This document shows positions 7,463 through 16,783 of a stretch of DNA of 64,000 nt, in pieces; the stretch's first letter is position 1; each line of letters begins with the position of its first letter. The translations under genes were made by a program, and so were the position numbers. The DNA is taken from positions 28,055-92,054 of the forward strand of contig NZ_LILC01000006.1 in the NCBI RefSeq assembly GCF_001274935.1. Reading direction: 5' to 3'. Source of the DNA: Priestia koreensis. Lineage in GTDB: Bacteria > Bacillota > Bacilli > Bacillales > Bacillaceae_H. The notes beneath the pieces were generated by a model. It saw only the letters and a list, made by a program, of their open reading frames with translations, did no database searches and had not been told where the DNA came from.

Positions 7463-8719
7463 TTGATATTCAAAAAAACATTGGAAACTTGGCGGTATCC
7501 ATCTATCTTATTATTTAGCATTGGTGTTTCAAGTATTGGAAGTTGGGTTTATTTTATTGCGTTAAATCTCATCGTTCTTAACATAACAGGTTCCGCTATT
7601 GCTGTTACCGGTTTATATATCGTTAGAGCGCTATCAAAGTCTTTTACTAACATATGGTCAGGGAGCCTCATAGATCGTTTAAATAAAAAGGTTCTCATGA
7701 TAATTTTAGATATTCTTCAAGCTTTACTAATTGCATTATTACCCTTCTTTTCTTCTTTAGGGTTCATATATACTATGGTTTTTCTTATTACAATAGCCAG
7801 CACTATGTATCACTCGACATCAGTAACTTATATAACAAAGTTAATACCAATAGGACAAAGAAAACGTTTTAATTCTTTGCGTAGCTTACTTGATTCTGGG
7901 GCTTTTTTAACTGGTCCAGCCATAGCAGGACTAATGTTTACAATTGGTACACCTAATATGGCTATTTATATTAACGCTATAGCTCTGTTCTGCTCTGCAT
8001 TAGTTACATTACGAATGCCTAATGTTGAAAACGATGCACGAGTAGAAAATATATCAGAGACACCAAAATTATCTTTTCAAGTATTAAAAGACGATTGGAA
8101 GCTAGTCATTAGATTTAGCCACAAATACCTCTATATCATGATGATTTATCTTTTGTTTAGTACGATGATTGTCATGATGACAGCTACAGATTCATTGGAA
8201 GCTGCTTTCGCAACTAAGACACTTTCTTTATCTGAAGGTGAATATGGCATCTTAGTCAGTATCGCTGGAGCAGGAGTATTAACAGGATCTTTATCCAATA
8301 CATTCATGATTAAAAAAATTCCTACCTCATGGCTTATTGGTTCAGGGTCTTTAACAACTGCAATAGGTTATATGGTCTTTACATCATCTAATACTTTTTT
8401 TATAGCATCTATAGGCTTTTTTGTCTCATCATTTGCTACTGCATATTCTAACACTGGTTTTTATACTTTCTATCAAAACAATATACCTGTTGATATAATG
8501 GGTAGAGTTGTAAGTATTTATGGGTTTATTGAGGCTTTTCTCATTATTATTGCTACTGCAATCTTTGGAATTTCTTCTGAACTTATATCTATACGATTTG
8601 CTGTAGTTTCAGGAGCATCTATAATGTTTTTAGTGTCTTTCACACTATTTATTAGTAGTATTAAACCATCAAAAGCTAAGTTCTATTCCAATCCATCCGA
8701 GCTGGGGGGGAACCTTTAA
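7463..8719 (+). CDS. MFS transporter under T-box control
   Basis: A 418-residue polytopic membrane protein with about twelve hydrophobic segments. It has the MFS motif-A-like loop SGSLIDRLNKK between the second and third spans and resembles the macrolide-efflux (MefA-like) branch. It starts with TTG at 7463, seven bases after GGAGG. It is the only gene behind the T-box and is followed by its own terminator. A T-box on an exporter suggests induction when a tRNA stays uncharged, either for amino-acid-related transport or to expel a synthetase inhibitor. The substrate cannot be told from the sequence. Confidence 0.8.
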   Translation: MIFKKTLETWRYPSILLFSIGVSSIGSWVYFIALNLIVLNITGSAIAVTGLYIVRALSKSFTNIWSGSLIDRLNKKVLMIILDILQALLIALLPFFSSLGFIYTMVFLITIASTMYHSTSVTYITKLIPIGQRKRFNSLRSLLDSGAFLTGPAIAGLMFTIGTPNMAIYINAIALFCSALVTLRMPNVENDARVENISETPKLSFQVLKDDWKLVIRFSHKYLYIMMIYLLFSTMIVMMTATDSLEAAFATKTLSLSEGEYGILVSIAGAGVLTGSLSNTFMIKKIPTSWLIGSGSLTTAIGYMVFTSSNTFFIASIGFFVSSFATAYSNTGFYTFYQNNIPVDIMGRVVSIYGFIEAFLIIIATAIFGISSELISIRFAVVSGASIMFLVSFTLFISSIKPSKAKFYSNPSELGGNL

Positions 8720-8831
8720 AGTAGGGTATTCTCCAAGACAGTGAAAAACTCTATCTAGAAACGTCACAGGTTTAGCATAGTAAAGGGTAGGGCCAGATAA
8801 AATAAACTACTTGGTAAAAGAAAACTTATTC

Positions 8832-8863
8832 AAGTCAGAGATATAACTCTCTGGCTTATTTTT
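8832..8863 (+). terminator. Intrinsic terminator after MFS gene
   Basis: Ten-bp arms (AAGTCAGAGA and TCTCTGGCTT, one G-U pair) with a 6-base loop and a T-rich tail. Confidence 0.7.
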
Positions 8864-8914
8864 GTGTTTCATTAAATCAATTGGAACAATTTAAGGTGAG
8901 TATCGAACACTTTT

Positions 8915-9046
8915 TTATTCGGTCATGTCTATAGCTCTTTGTAATTCTTTATAGTCAATGTTTAATGATCGCTTTATTAGCACGGTTATATTATAGTTCT
9001 CTATTTCTTCTAATATTTTTTTGTGTACATATACTAATACATACAT
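8915..9046 (-). CDS. Possible small ORF, 43 aa
   Basis: An ATG at 9046 follows AGGATCA. The charged product contains KKILEEIENYNITVLIKRSL and ends DMTE. It lies in a long AT-rich gap between the MFS terminator and the Rep gene. No family is recognised and expression is uncertain. The rest of the gap (9047-9459) shows only AT-rich DNA. Confidence 0.35.
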   Translation of the reverse strand: MYVLVYVHKKILEEIENYNITVLIKRSLNIDYKELQRAIDMTE

Positions 9047-9459
9047 TGATCCTATTTATTACGTTGTGCGTTTTAAATATCATTTATAGATATTATAAAG
9101 GAATTAAAAAGATATTAACGTCATTAAAGATATTGTAAAAATGAATTCATTAAAAAAGCCTTATGTACCAACATTCACACGTATTTTTGTTGATTAATTT
9201 AGTTAGTTTTTCAACAGGAATAATTATAGTTATCCACTAGCTTTTTTTTAAAAGTATTCTATTTATTTATATAATTTTTGATTACTTACAATAAAAATTT
9301 TATTTTTTTCTCTCTATATTTGATTTTTTTCGTGAAATTGATTTTCATTATCATTTATTGTATTTATTAAGTTAACCTAGATGATTAAACAAATAGAAAG
9401 ATTAAAATTACAAAGCATAAAAGAGGTTTAAATAAAAAAAGGCATAACAAAAAAGGGTA

Positions 9460-10587
9460 TTATAAAGCGTTAATTTTTGCCTGGTAATACCCATTGGCAA
9501 TTTTTTTCATATACATAAATAAGTTAGACTCCATTTCATGGACAAGCTTTCTGAATGAAGAAGGATCTTCATGTAAAAAAGATTCTTTTAAGAATTCAGT
9601 AGAAGAACGAATGGTACGTTCAAGCAGATCAGCACCGAATTCATGAGCTAATGCATGAATATCCGTTTGTTTAATGGAGAACTGGCCGAATTGCTTAAAG
9701 AATGATTTGAACTCTCCAAATAAGCGCTCGGCTTGTACTTTTTCTAGCTCTTTCTGGCGTTTACTATTAAATGGCCCAACCAAGTTAAAGCTAAGAATGA
9801 ATCCATCTTTAATCTTTTCAAGGACGGATTTTCTTGGTTGTTTTTCTTCAAATAATGCTTTTACACAATCGTCTTTCTCCAGCACACTCACATGGAAAAT
9901 AGATTGCAATTTGTTCACCATGTTTTTAATCGCTGCTTTATAACCTATGTAAGAGGGAAGTACATACTTTACCTCTGTATAAGATAACAATGCCTCTGTA
10001 TCTTGTTTAACGTTTACTTCGGATTCATAAGCATATAAAGCACGAAGAGCAATACGAAGCATATTAATGTTCTCTACTTTAAGCAGCTCATAAATAACTT
10101 CATCTGACACAGAAGTGTACCCGCTTTTAGATGTGTACTTGTCCAAAACGGATTCAATAGAAGCTGTTGCATCCATTGGTAGTTCCTCTTGGTTCTTTTT
10201 ATGTAAGTCTAAACAGTTTTCTAGGTATTCAATAAATGAAACTTGTATGTATTCTCCCCATAAGCGATCCCATTGGATAATATCGTGTTCTTCTAGGGTT
10301 TTATTGTTATTTTGTACTGTTCGAACGGAGCAATCAATTGTAGCTGCTAGTTCTTCTTCGGACATTAACGTAATTCGGCCCTGGCTGTCGCATTTAGCCA
10401 TGTAAGCAAGAACTTGTTTGATTAAGGATTTTGTCCACTTAATGTTTAAAAAATTCTTAGCGATCCCCATAGCATGCTGCTCGTAATAATATGTATTGTC
10501 TCGTTTAGTCAATCTGCTCACGCCACTTAGTGCGACTAATAGTTTGTTAGCAATTAGTGTATGTCTTTTTAAAACTAAGCTATTCAT
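9460..10587 (-). CDS. rep: Plasmid replication initiator-like protein
   Basis: A 375-residue protein starting MNSLVLKRHTLIANKLLV, with a winged-helix region near residues 70-115 (EEELAATIDCSVRTVQNNNK). The start at 10587 follows AGGAGGA by ten bases. A longer frame to 10728 exists, but its extra codons cross an iteron and a predicted ribosome binding site, so I reject it. Seven iterons lie directly upstream, the usual layout for Rep proteins that bind iterons at the origin and control copy number. The family is not named with certainty, since sequence identity to described Bacillus Reps cannot be checked here. Confidence 0.65.
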   Translation of the reverse strand: MNSLVLKRHTLIANKLLVALSGVSRLTKRDNTYYYEQHAMGIAKNFLNIKWTKSLIKQVLAYMAKCDSQGRITLMSEEELAATIDCSVRTVQNNNKTLEEHDIIQWDRLWGEYIQVSFIEYLENCLDLHKKNQEELPMDATASIESVLDKYTSKSGYTSVSDEVIYELLKVENINMLRIALRALYAYESEVNVKQDTEALLSYTEVKYVLPSYIGYKAAIKNMVNKLQSIFHVSVLEKDDCVKALFEEKQPRKSVLEKIKDGFILSFNLVGPFNSKRQKELEKVQAERLFGEFKSFFKQFGQFSIKQTDIHALAHEFGADLLERTIRSSTEFLKESFLHEDPSSFRKLVHEMESNLFMYMKKIANGYYQAKINAL

Positions 10588-10656
10588 GATGCAATGCTCC
10601 TCCTTTCCGTACATTTCTTCTTTTACAGTATAGGTACAGTATAGCCATCTGTAAAA

Positions 10657-11263
10657 TGACACTTTTGCACGGAGAAATGGAGCAATTTTTTCACGAACCC
10701 TTACGTACCAAGGGGTTAAGTCGGACACAATTAGGATGACACTTTTGCACGGAGATTTGGTACAAAAAATAGATTTATTAGGCCAAAACGTTGATGTATT
10801 AGGCTTTTAGAATAGAAATCTGAACCTTAATTGACCTTTAATGTAATATAAAGGAAAAATATCAAACTTTTTTTATAGCAAAGTGACACTTTTGCACGGA
10901 AAAAATGGTACAAAAAAGCGCAAAAGTGTGGAAAACCACACAAAAGTGACACTTTTGCACGGAGAAACGGTACAAAAAGGTGAAAAAAAGGCGGTTTTCT
11001 ACTAAAAAAATTCACAATTAAAAGCGAAAAATAGCTGTGATTTTGTCTAAAAACAGCAAAAAGAGGGGATTTATATTAAAAGTGACACTTTTGCACGGAG
11101 AAATGGAGCAAAAAACACTTTTGCACGGAAAACCTGCACAAAAATAGTGGAAAATCATACTTTTTGTCACATGATGTTCACAATTGAGGGGTTTAAGTAG
11201 CTAAAAAGTGTTCCAAATGTTCGTAGAGAGGGATTTAGGCTGAAAGTGACACTTTTGCACGGA
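10657..11263 (-). repeat. Seven iterons, probable origin of replication
   Basis: The 17-base unit TGACACTTTTGCACGGA starts at 10657, 10737, 10884, 10947, 11083 and 11247, with a partial copy at 11115-11129. All copies point the same way. Most are followed by (G)A-A/T-A/T-TGGTACAAAAA or close variants. Spacing is irregular (63 to 147 bp). Being directly upstream of the Rep gene, they are probably Rep-binding iterons of the origin and copy-control region. A translated copy reads RAKVSF, which creates false protein similarity between frames here. Confidence 0.85.
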
Positions 11264-11321
11264 GATTTGGTACAAAAAATTAAGTTCTTGTCACAAATGT
11301 CTCTACTTTATGAAAGAAGGA

Positions 11322-11373
11322 CAAAAAAAGTTGCGCTATCCTCGTGACATAGATAAGGATTAACGCAACTTTG
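11322..11373 (-). terminator. Terminator of the second initiator-like gene
   Basis: AAAGTTGCG pairs with CGCAACTTT, with partial inner pairing. Read on the - strand a run of seven Ts follows. It lies about 35 bp after the stop of the 478-residue gene. Confidence 0.7.
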
Positions 11374-11406
11374 AATAGGATAAGGCCCTATATTATGTGC
11401 ATTTAG

Positions 11407-12843
11407 CTATACAAGGCTGCCTTGTACAGTTTGATAAAACGATAATGGCGCATATTCATAATCACCAGACAACAAGTCTTGAACTTCGCTTTCTCCAACT
11501 GGAATAAAGGAGATTTGAAAAACTTGGCCATTTCTTTTATAGGATTGTACCGCTAATTTTTGTTCGACTAGTTCATCTAAAGCTTTCTCAATCTCAATTA
11601 AATTTTCGTTTTTACGGCGTTTTCTAAAGCGTACCTTTGTTGAAAAGTAAAGATAGTCACGAGCTACTGTGTAGGAAGAGTTCGTTTCGTAGCAGATCAA
11701 TCTTTCCTTTTGCATAATGAATAATAAGTGATAGGCAGCATCTAAGCTTAATTTTTCTACTTTGTTCTTATAAATTCGGACAGTCTGACGCTGGATGTAA
11801 TCACGATAAATGACTTCATTCACGTGAATCTCTGCAATTCTTGTTCCGTTAGGCATTGTTGTAATGTCTACAAAGTCAAAAATCCCATAGGCAAGCTTTT
11901 TATCTTCTTGTATTTTAGTCATACTGTAGTGTTTCATTTTGGTTATACGTTCTTCAATACTCTTATAATTGCGCTGGCTATCTGTATCGTATAGAGATTT
12001 AACTAAATCCCCAATTTTAATATGGATCACTTTTTGAGTAGCAAACAGTTCGTCTCGCTTACTCATAATTTCTAAAAAGACTTTGTAATCGAAGCGATCC
12101 AAATCACTTACTTTGTTACCTGTTTCTTCTGCATATTCTTTTTCTATAAGCAATTCATAATCTGTCCCATCTTCTGAGTTGTACAAGCTTGAAAAGTATT
12201 CTTTTCCTTCTTTTTTGAGTAATGGTTGTTCAACGATTAATTTAGCCCTTGAATTTGAGAAAAACGGATTTTCTACTGTCGAAAAGGGGCTTTCAATAAT
12301 GTTTTGATGCTGATTGTTTTGGAATGACGGATCAAGCAAAGTTAAACCAATGATGATTGAAATGTCAGTCGAAATGGCTTTTTCCCTTTGCTTTTTCGTC
12401 TTTTGCGTAATATAAGCATAATCTGTAATTAGCTTTGAATCGTCTTCACACCATGCTTCTAAAACCTTTATGCGGCTATTAATCAATTCCTCTGGTGAAG
12501 AGACGTCTTCTTTAAATTGATTACGAAACAATTCTTCTCCATTTGTCTCGTAATACGGCAGCAATGCTTTATATTCGCCTATTAGTTCTCTATTCTTTTT
12601 AGGATCTTTCCTTTGAAAATCCCGAACGGCATTATCTAACCATCTTCTTTTTGTTCGACGTAAGAAATCCTTTTTCAGTGCACGTAAGGATTCCTGTACG
12701 TCTTTGTTTTCGTAATGTTGTTCATACAGAGGAAGGATAATGCTTTCCAAATCACTTTTCAAAGTCTCCTGGTATACAGTTAAGAGACGTAACTTTGATA
12801 TTCGATCAATAACCTCTCTTACTAATAATGAAGAGAACTCCAT
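11407..12843 (-). CDS. Second replication-initiator-like protein
   Basis: A 478-residue protein. The N-terminal third is helical and charged. The C-terminal half (from about 255) contains two winged-helix-like stretches, DRFDYKVFLEIMSKRDEL and LSLDAAYHLLFIMQKERLI, resembling the tandem winged helices of plasmid Rep proteins. The start ATG follows GGGAGG. It lies across the iteron region from the 375-residue Rep and has its own promoter and terminator. It may be the main initiator, an accessory replication protein or a regulator. Family assignment is by pattern only. Confidence 0.5.
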   Translation of the reverse strand: MEFSSLLVREVIDRISKLRLLTVYQETLKSDLESIILPLYEQHYENKDVQESLRALKKDFLRRTKRRWLDNAVRDFQRKDPKKNRELIGEYKALLPYYETNGEELFRNQFKEDVSSPEELINSRIKVLEAWCEDDSKLITDYAYITQKTKKQREKAISTDISIIIGLTLLDPSFQNNQHQNIIESPFSTVENPFFSNSRAKLIVEQPLLKKEGKEYFSSLYNSEDGTDYELLIEKEYAEETGNKVSDLDRFDYKVFLEIMSKRDELFATQKVIHIKIGDLVKSLYDTDSQRNYKSIEERITKMKHYSMTKIQEDKKLAYGIFDFVDITTMPNGTRIAEIHVNEVIYRDYIQRQTVRIYKNKVEKLSLDAAYHLLFIMQKERLICYETNSSYTVARDYLYFSTKVRFRKRRKNENLIEIEKALDELVEQKLAVQSYKRNGQVFQISFIPVGESEVQDLLSGDYEYAPLSFYQTVQGSLV

Positions 12844-12913
12844 GTTTTATAACCTCCCTTTAACGTGCGAAATGACCACTAAATCATTCGAGAAATACTA
12901 CTCATTATTGGTC

Positions 12914-12936
12914 CGTTGTATGTGTATTATACAACG
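12914..12936 (-). promoter_or_regulatory. Operator-like inverted repeat with -10 box
   Basis: CGTTGTAT and ATACAACG (8 bp each, 7-base loop) lie 70 bp upstream of the 478-residue gene. On the - strand TATAAT falls across this repeat, so a repressor bound here would block that promoter. No good -35 is seen. Confidence 0.5.
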
Positions 12937-13288
12937 TTTACTTACTGTATTTCAGAACAATTCTTTATTTTCTCTTTCTAAATTGTGAAGGGTGTCTTCT
13001 AAATTGTAAATAAAATGTACAAGTAAAAGTGGGAAATTCCCACTGATTTTCTAACCTTGACCGAAAATACTCCCCATCTCAGGGAGCGATAAAGGACCGG
13101 GGTTAGTTCGTAAGTTGAAAATGAATCGTTCTTTTTTACATGAGAGGGTATTGAAAAATATTTGCAATTTGGTACAATAAGGAAAATAAGAACATGAGTT
13201 CGTGTTTGTGTAGGTCAATATTGAAAAGAGAAGAAAGTATACGTAAGAATTGAAATGAATAAATAGTATAAGGGTTAGAGGTGTGTGT
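12937..13288. other. Intergenic region with small palindrome
   Basis: No gene is seen. A 17-base palindrome with odd centre, AGTGGGAAATTCCCACT, lies at 13028-13044. A segment at 13071-13103 (CCCCATCTCAGGGAGCGATA) resembles the IS605-like end at 63751-63812, so it may be another scrap of such an element. Confidence 0.35.
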
Positions 13289-13528
13289 ATGAGCTATGTT
13301 GAAAGGTACACTGTGGAATTAGAAGATGGAACTTTTGCGTTATTTGGTCAATTTGTTGATGGTGAATCATCCAGTATCCTTGCTATGGGTGGTTTTTATA
13401 ACGGAACACTGTTTCGCAAAGAGCAAGCGGTACTGAAATTTGAACAAATAAATAAAGGTGTATGGAAGTTCCTTGGAGAAACAAAGAAGGCGAAAGGAAT
13501 CCGTAAAATAGAAATGCGAATGATATAG
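13289..13528 (+). CDS. Hypothetical protein, 79 aa
   Basis: ATG at 13289 follows AGAGGTG; a GTG at 13283 is an alternative. The product (MSYVERYTVELEDGTFALFG) looks like a small beta-rich soluble protein, ending KGIRKIEMRMI. No signal or membrane segment is seen and the family is not recognised. It lies 80 bp before the methionine aminopeptidase gene and may share its transcript. Confidence 0.55.
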   Translation: MSYVERYTVELEDGTFALFGQFVDGESSSILAMGGFYNGTLFRKEQAVLKFEQINKGVWKFLGETKKAKGIRKIEMRMI

Positions 13529-13608
13529 GAACTTCAATGTTTATGTTAGGCTGTGCAATGGTTATCTCTAACGAAATCACAATATAAAGAAAATTGGAGG
13601 AATCATAT

Positions 13609-14355
13609 ATGACAGTTGGAGGTAAGGAAGATATTGAAGGGTTAAAGGAAATTGGTAGGATCGTTGCTTTAACCATCAATGAAATGAAAAAGAAGATACG
13701 TGTTGGAATGACGACTAGGGAATTGGATGAAATCGGGGGAAGGTTTTTAAGAAATCACGGTGCCACTTCTGCACCGAAAATAACGTATAATTTTCCTGGA
13801 AACACATGTATTAGTATTAACAATGAAGTTGCTCACGGATTACCAGGAAATCGCAAGATTAAAGAAGGTGACTTAATAAATATTGATGTCTCTGCAGAGT
13901 TAAATGGTTACTTTGCCGATTCGGGTCAGTCTTTTCAGATCCCTTTGTATACTCCTTCTGTAACGCGTCTTTGTGAATATACACATGCCACTATGATGAA
14001 GGTTATTTCTTCACTCAAACACGGAGTGAAATTGAACGAAGTCGGAAGAATTATTCAAAATGAAGCGCGAAAAGGTGGTTATAAGGTCATTTCGAACCTA
14101 TGTAGTCATGGTATTGGAAGGGCTCTACACGAAACGCCTGAAAGTATTCTTCCTATTTACGATAAGCATGATAAACGTGTGTTAAAAGAAGGTATGGTAA
14201 TTACCATTGAACCTTTTTTATCAACTGGAGCAGAATATACCATTGAAGGTTTGGACGGATGGACCTTATATACGCCTAATAATAGTCTTTGTGCCCAATA
14301 TGAACATACAATAATTATCACAAAGGACCAACCGATCATTACAACAGTGGCTTAA
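13609..14355 (+). CDS. map: Methionine aminopeptidase type I, plasmid copy
   Basis: A 248-residue enzyme with the complete pita-bread metalloprotease set: metal ligands Asp93 (NIDVS), Asp104 (FADSG), His167 (CSHGIG), Glu201 (TIEPF) and Glu232 (QYEHT), and His76 in AHGLP. It removes the initiator methionine from nascent proteins in the cytoplasm. The start ATG at 13609 is eight bases after GGAGG; the longer frame from 13594 includes that site. The length is normal and there is no N-terminal zinc extension. Bacilli usually encode one or two such enzymes on the chromosome, so this is an extra copy. Resistance to an inhibitor is a possible reason but is not shown. Confidence 0.93.
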   Translation: MTVGGKEDIEGLKEIGRIVALTINEMKKKIRVGMTTRELDEIGGRFLRNHGATSAPKITYNFPGNTCISINNEVAHGLPGNRKIKEGDLINIDVSAELNGYFADSGQSFQIPLYTPSVTRLCEYTHATMMKVISSLKHGVKLNEVGRIIQNEARKGGYKVISNLCSHGIGRALHETPESILPIYDKHDKRVLKEGMVITIEPFLSTGAEYTIEGLDGWTLYTPNNSLCAQYEHTIIITKDQPIITTVA

Positions 14356-14528
14356 AAGTTGTTTTTTGATGTTGATCCACATGGATATTATACTTATTCC
14401 GTTGAGTGCTTATATCTGTATAGTATGCAGACACATGACTAGCTTTTAGGGATGAAGTAAAGAAATAATATGGTGAAATTAACTAGTTTATAGTATACTA
14501 ACAGTAATTGAATTTAAACCAAAATGGG

Positions 14529-14580
14529 AAGACCCCAATGAGCTGGCAAGATATCTTGCTTAGTTTGTTGGGGTCTTTTT
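14529..14580 (+). terminator. Leader terminator before conjugation operon 1
   Basis: AAGACCCCAA (14529-14538) pairs with TTGGGGTCTT (14568-14577), followed by Ts. A TATACT box at 14494-14499 lies just before it and the first gene starts at 14615, so the hairpin sits in the leader of the operon rather than behind a gene. The weak -35 leaves the promoter uncertain. It could be an attenuator or simply the terminator of the aminopeptidase gene 170 bp upstream. Confidence 0.65.
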
Positions 14581-14614
14581 GCCGTTTATCACACTGAGAA
14601 AGGATGATTTGCCC

Positions 14615-15196
14615 GTGCAGTATCGAATGGAAATCAAAAAAGAACGCCTGCGGGACCTCATTTTAGCTTGTTTACTTGCAGAGGGAGAAATAGAAAGAGG
14701 AATGGATGGAGAACTAACTCTAAGTGTTGAGATGAAGTGCAATGTGTTGTCTTATTTAGAAACTTATATAAGTGAGTATGACTTAGGTGAAAGTACAAAA
14801 ATGAGCGCGAAACGTGGACAAGTAAAGATTACAAGCAATGATATGGAAGCAATCTATGCTAGTTGGTATCAAGGCGGCTTTAAAATCTTTAGTAATCGGA
14901 TGAATCCCAAAAATATGACCTTCCAAGCTATTATTTTATCGCTTAATTTATTTGGCGTAAGGAAGTATGAGTCCCTTCACCTTAAAACCTCTATTCAAAA
15001 AGAGAAGCTACCTATGCTGACTCATATTCTTCGTTATCATATCGGAGACGTGTCAATTGTACCTGGTCAAAGAGAAATAAAAATTTTTAATGTCGTTCAG
15101 TTATTCGGCGAACATATTAATCAATTAACCGTAATGGACAGTTTTTATTTATTTCGCTTCTTATCTGTGCATGACCGAAAAAAATTAAGAGCGTGA
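14615..15196 (+). CDS. Hypothetical protein of the conjugation region
   Basis: A 193-residue basic protein. I chose GTG at 14615 (MQYRMEIKKERLRDLILACL) because AAAGGATG lies eight bases upstream; the frame itself opens earlier, within the terminator. No membrane segment is seen. The stretch LILACLLAEGEIE followed by a beta-like ELTLSVEM, and a second alpha-beta unit after residue 105, give a weak resemblance to LAGLIDADG-type folds, too weak for a call. It is 17 bp before a lipoprotein gene and probably in one operon with the next two genes. Confidence 0.55.
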   Translation: MQYRMEIKKERLRDLILACLLAEGEIERGMDGELTLSVEMKCNVLSYLETYISEYDLGESTKMSAKRGQVKITSNDMEAIYASWYQGGFKIFSNRMNPKNMTFQAIILSLNLFGVRKYESLHLKTSIQKEKLPMLTHILRYHIGDVSIVPGQREIKIFNVVQLFGEHINQLTVMDSFYLFRFLSVHDRKKLRA

Positions 15197-15212
15197 GAAA
15201 GGGGGGAGACAA

Positions 15213-15878
15213 ATGAAAGGAAAAGTGATGAGTATTCTCGCATTTTCGATTTTCCTTGCAGGCTGCGGGGGAGATGCGGTTTCACAGGAAGCGAATAAAG
15301 CTGAAAAAGTGGCGGCTAGAAAACAATCCAGTGAGAAAAAAAGTGACATGAATGAGGACAAAGCCATTGAAGCGTTTTATGAAGTGCGTAAGCGCCCAAT
15401 GGATGAGGTAAACAAAGAAGCGGCAACGGATGAAGTACAAACCAAAGATCCGAAGGCCTATAAAATTGTTCCAGCGGATCATTATACGAATGCCATGGAC
15501 TTTCAATACTTTGTAGGAGAATACCTCCAAAATTTCTATAACGGAACCATATCGGATAAAGACATGCTAAAGTTCTACCAAAATTACGGCTCAAAGGATC
15601 GAAAAGAGTTTATTTTCTCCAACGAAGCCAATTCGAAGAAAATCTTTCATACCATCGTGAAGGAACGAAAGAAAGCTAAACAGATCGTTGAGAGCTATGT
15701 ATTAACCGATTTAGAGTTCGATGATACCGGGAATGAAGCTTACTTCTACCGCAAGCAAATCACAGAGGATCGAAAAGAAATTTACAATGTCACCACTATC
15801 CGAAAAGAGGATAGGTATTGGACATTTGATATGGACGAACCAAGTCCAGCATTCGTTGAAAAAGAGGAGACGAAATAA
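15213..15878 (+). CDS. Lipoprotein of the conjugation region
   Basis: A 221-residue exported lipoprotein. The signal peptide MKGKVMSILAFSIFLAGC contains the lipobox LAGC, so Cys18 would be lipidated and anchor the protein on the outer face of the membrane. A charged linker (residues 20-80) precedes a folded domain of about 130 residues ending FDMDEPSPAFVEKEETK. The start follows AAAGGGGGGAG. Its TAA overlaps the next ATG. Conjugative elements often encode a surface lipoprotein for exclusion or channel assembly; which applies here is unknown. Confidence 0.7.
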   Translation: MKGKVMSILAFSIFLAGCGGDAVSQEANKAEKVAARKQSSEKKSDMNEDKAIEAFYEVRKRPMDEVNKEAATDEVQTKDPKAYKIVPADHYTNAMDFQYFVGEYLQNFYNGTISDKDMLKFYQNYGSKDRKEFIFSNEANSKKIFHTIVKERKKAKQIVESYVLTDLEFDDTGNEAYFYRKQITEDRKEIYNVTTIRKEDRYWTFDMDEPSPAFVEKEETK

Positions 15879-16762
15879 TGAAACAAAAATTTGATGCATT
15901 TACCCATACGACGAACCGTTTAGAAGCCCTTTATCGTCATGATGAGAGCTTTCGCCAACAGTTAGATCAATACAAGGGCTTTTATATCGCAAAGTTCTGG
16001 GATCTTATTACATCGGAACATGATCGTAATCGATTTGTAGAACGATTCCTTGAAGCCTTTGATTCCCAATTCTTTAATGGCTATTTTATTGCCACTGAAA
16101 TTCTTCACCATGAGGAAACCGTGATGCCAAATGAATGGTTCCAACAACCAAGCGGGACGATTAAAGAACAGATTCCAGGGTTTATCAAACGAGCGCTTGG
16201 CGGGGAATTTGATGAACAAATGAAAACGACTCTTTCTCAACGTATTTTGTCATGGGCGATTCAGGAATTTGAGGACATTCGTCCCATCATCAATCAAGCC
16301 TATTGGGAAATTGTCTGCTTAGGAGCGGAGCAAGCGTTTCGAGATGAAATGTTTGAGAGACAAGTCGAAGTGATGGAAGAACAAGAGATCGTAAGAGGGG
16401 CGTTACATCGCCTAGATGACTTTTATTTTGTTGATCCACAGAAATACTTTGCGCCCGATCAAAAAAGCGCTGAAATGGAAATATGGAGCTTACACACATG
16501 GTCTGCGATTGAAGCACTCGTCAGTAAGGTTGGGGAACTCATGATCATTAACCGTCGTATCATTGATGCAGACAGTGCGGTAAATATCCGTCTCTATTTA
16601 AAGAGCACCATCCATGACAATGAACGAATGAAGATCGTCGAACATGTTTTATACCAGCTGTCACAACGTTTGAATCTTGGGCAGGAGCACTTTATGGTGG
16701 ACATTGCCATCATTGAGGATTTCTATTTGCTAACTAGTAATGCCGTAAGCGTAACAGAATAA
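15878..16762 (+). CDS. Hypothetical soluble protein, 294 aa
   Basis: The ATG at 15878 overlaps the stop of the lipoprotein gene (TAATG), indicating translational coupling. The product is acidic, helical and soluble, with no signal peptide, rich in aromatic residues and glutamate, with an SAEMEIWSLHTWSAIEAL motif. It has no recognised family. A terminator 22 bp downstream ends this three-gene unit. Given the operon, it is probably a cytoplasmic conjugation or plasmid maintenance component. Confidence 0.6.
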   Translation: MKQKFDAFTHTTNRLEALYRHDESFRQQLDQYKGFYIAKFWDLITSEHDRNRFVERFLEAFDSQFFNGYFIATEILHHEETVMPNEWFQQPSGTIKEQIPGFIKRALGGEFDEQMKTTLSQRILSWAIQEFEDIRPIINQAYWEIVCLGAEQAFRDEMFERQVEVMEEQEIVRGALHRLDDFYFVDPQKYFAPDQKSAEMEIWSLHTWSAIEALVSKVGELMIINRRIIDADSAVNIRLYLKSTIHDNERMKIVEHVLYQLSQRLNLGQEHFMVDIAIIEDFYLLTSNAVSVTE

Positions 16763-16783
16763 AGATGATAAAAGACAAATAGA

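Noticed and set aside
10588..10728. N-terminal extension of the 375-residue Rep protein
   Set aside because: The extra codons cross an iteron (reads RAKVSF) and contain the ribosome binding site AGGAGGA of the internal start.
10827..11015. 62-codon open frame upstream of Rep
   Set aside because: It is a translation of two iterons and AT-rich DNA; no ribosome binding site fits.
13028..13044. Short palindrome as a recombination site
   Set aside because: It is too short and has a single-base centre; an operator is as likely.
14615..15196. LAGLIDADG homing endonuclease
   Set aside because: The LILACLLAEGEIE stretch and second repeat are too weak, and the acidic catalytic pattern is not convincing.
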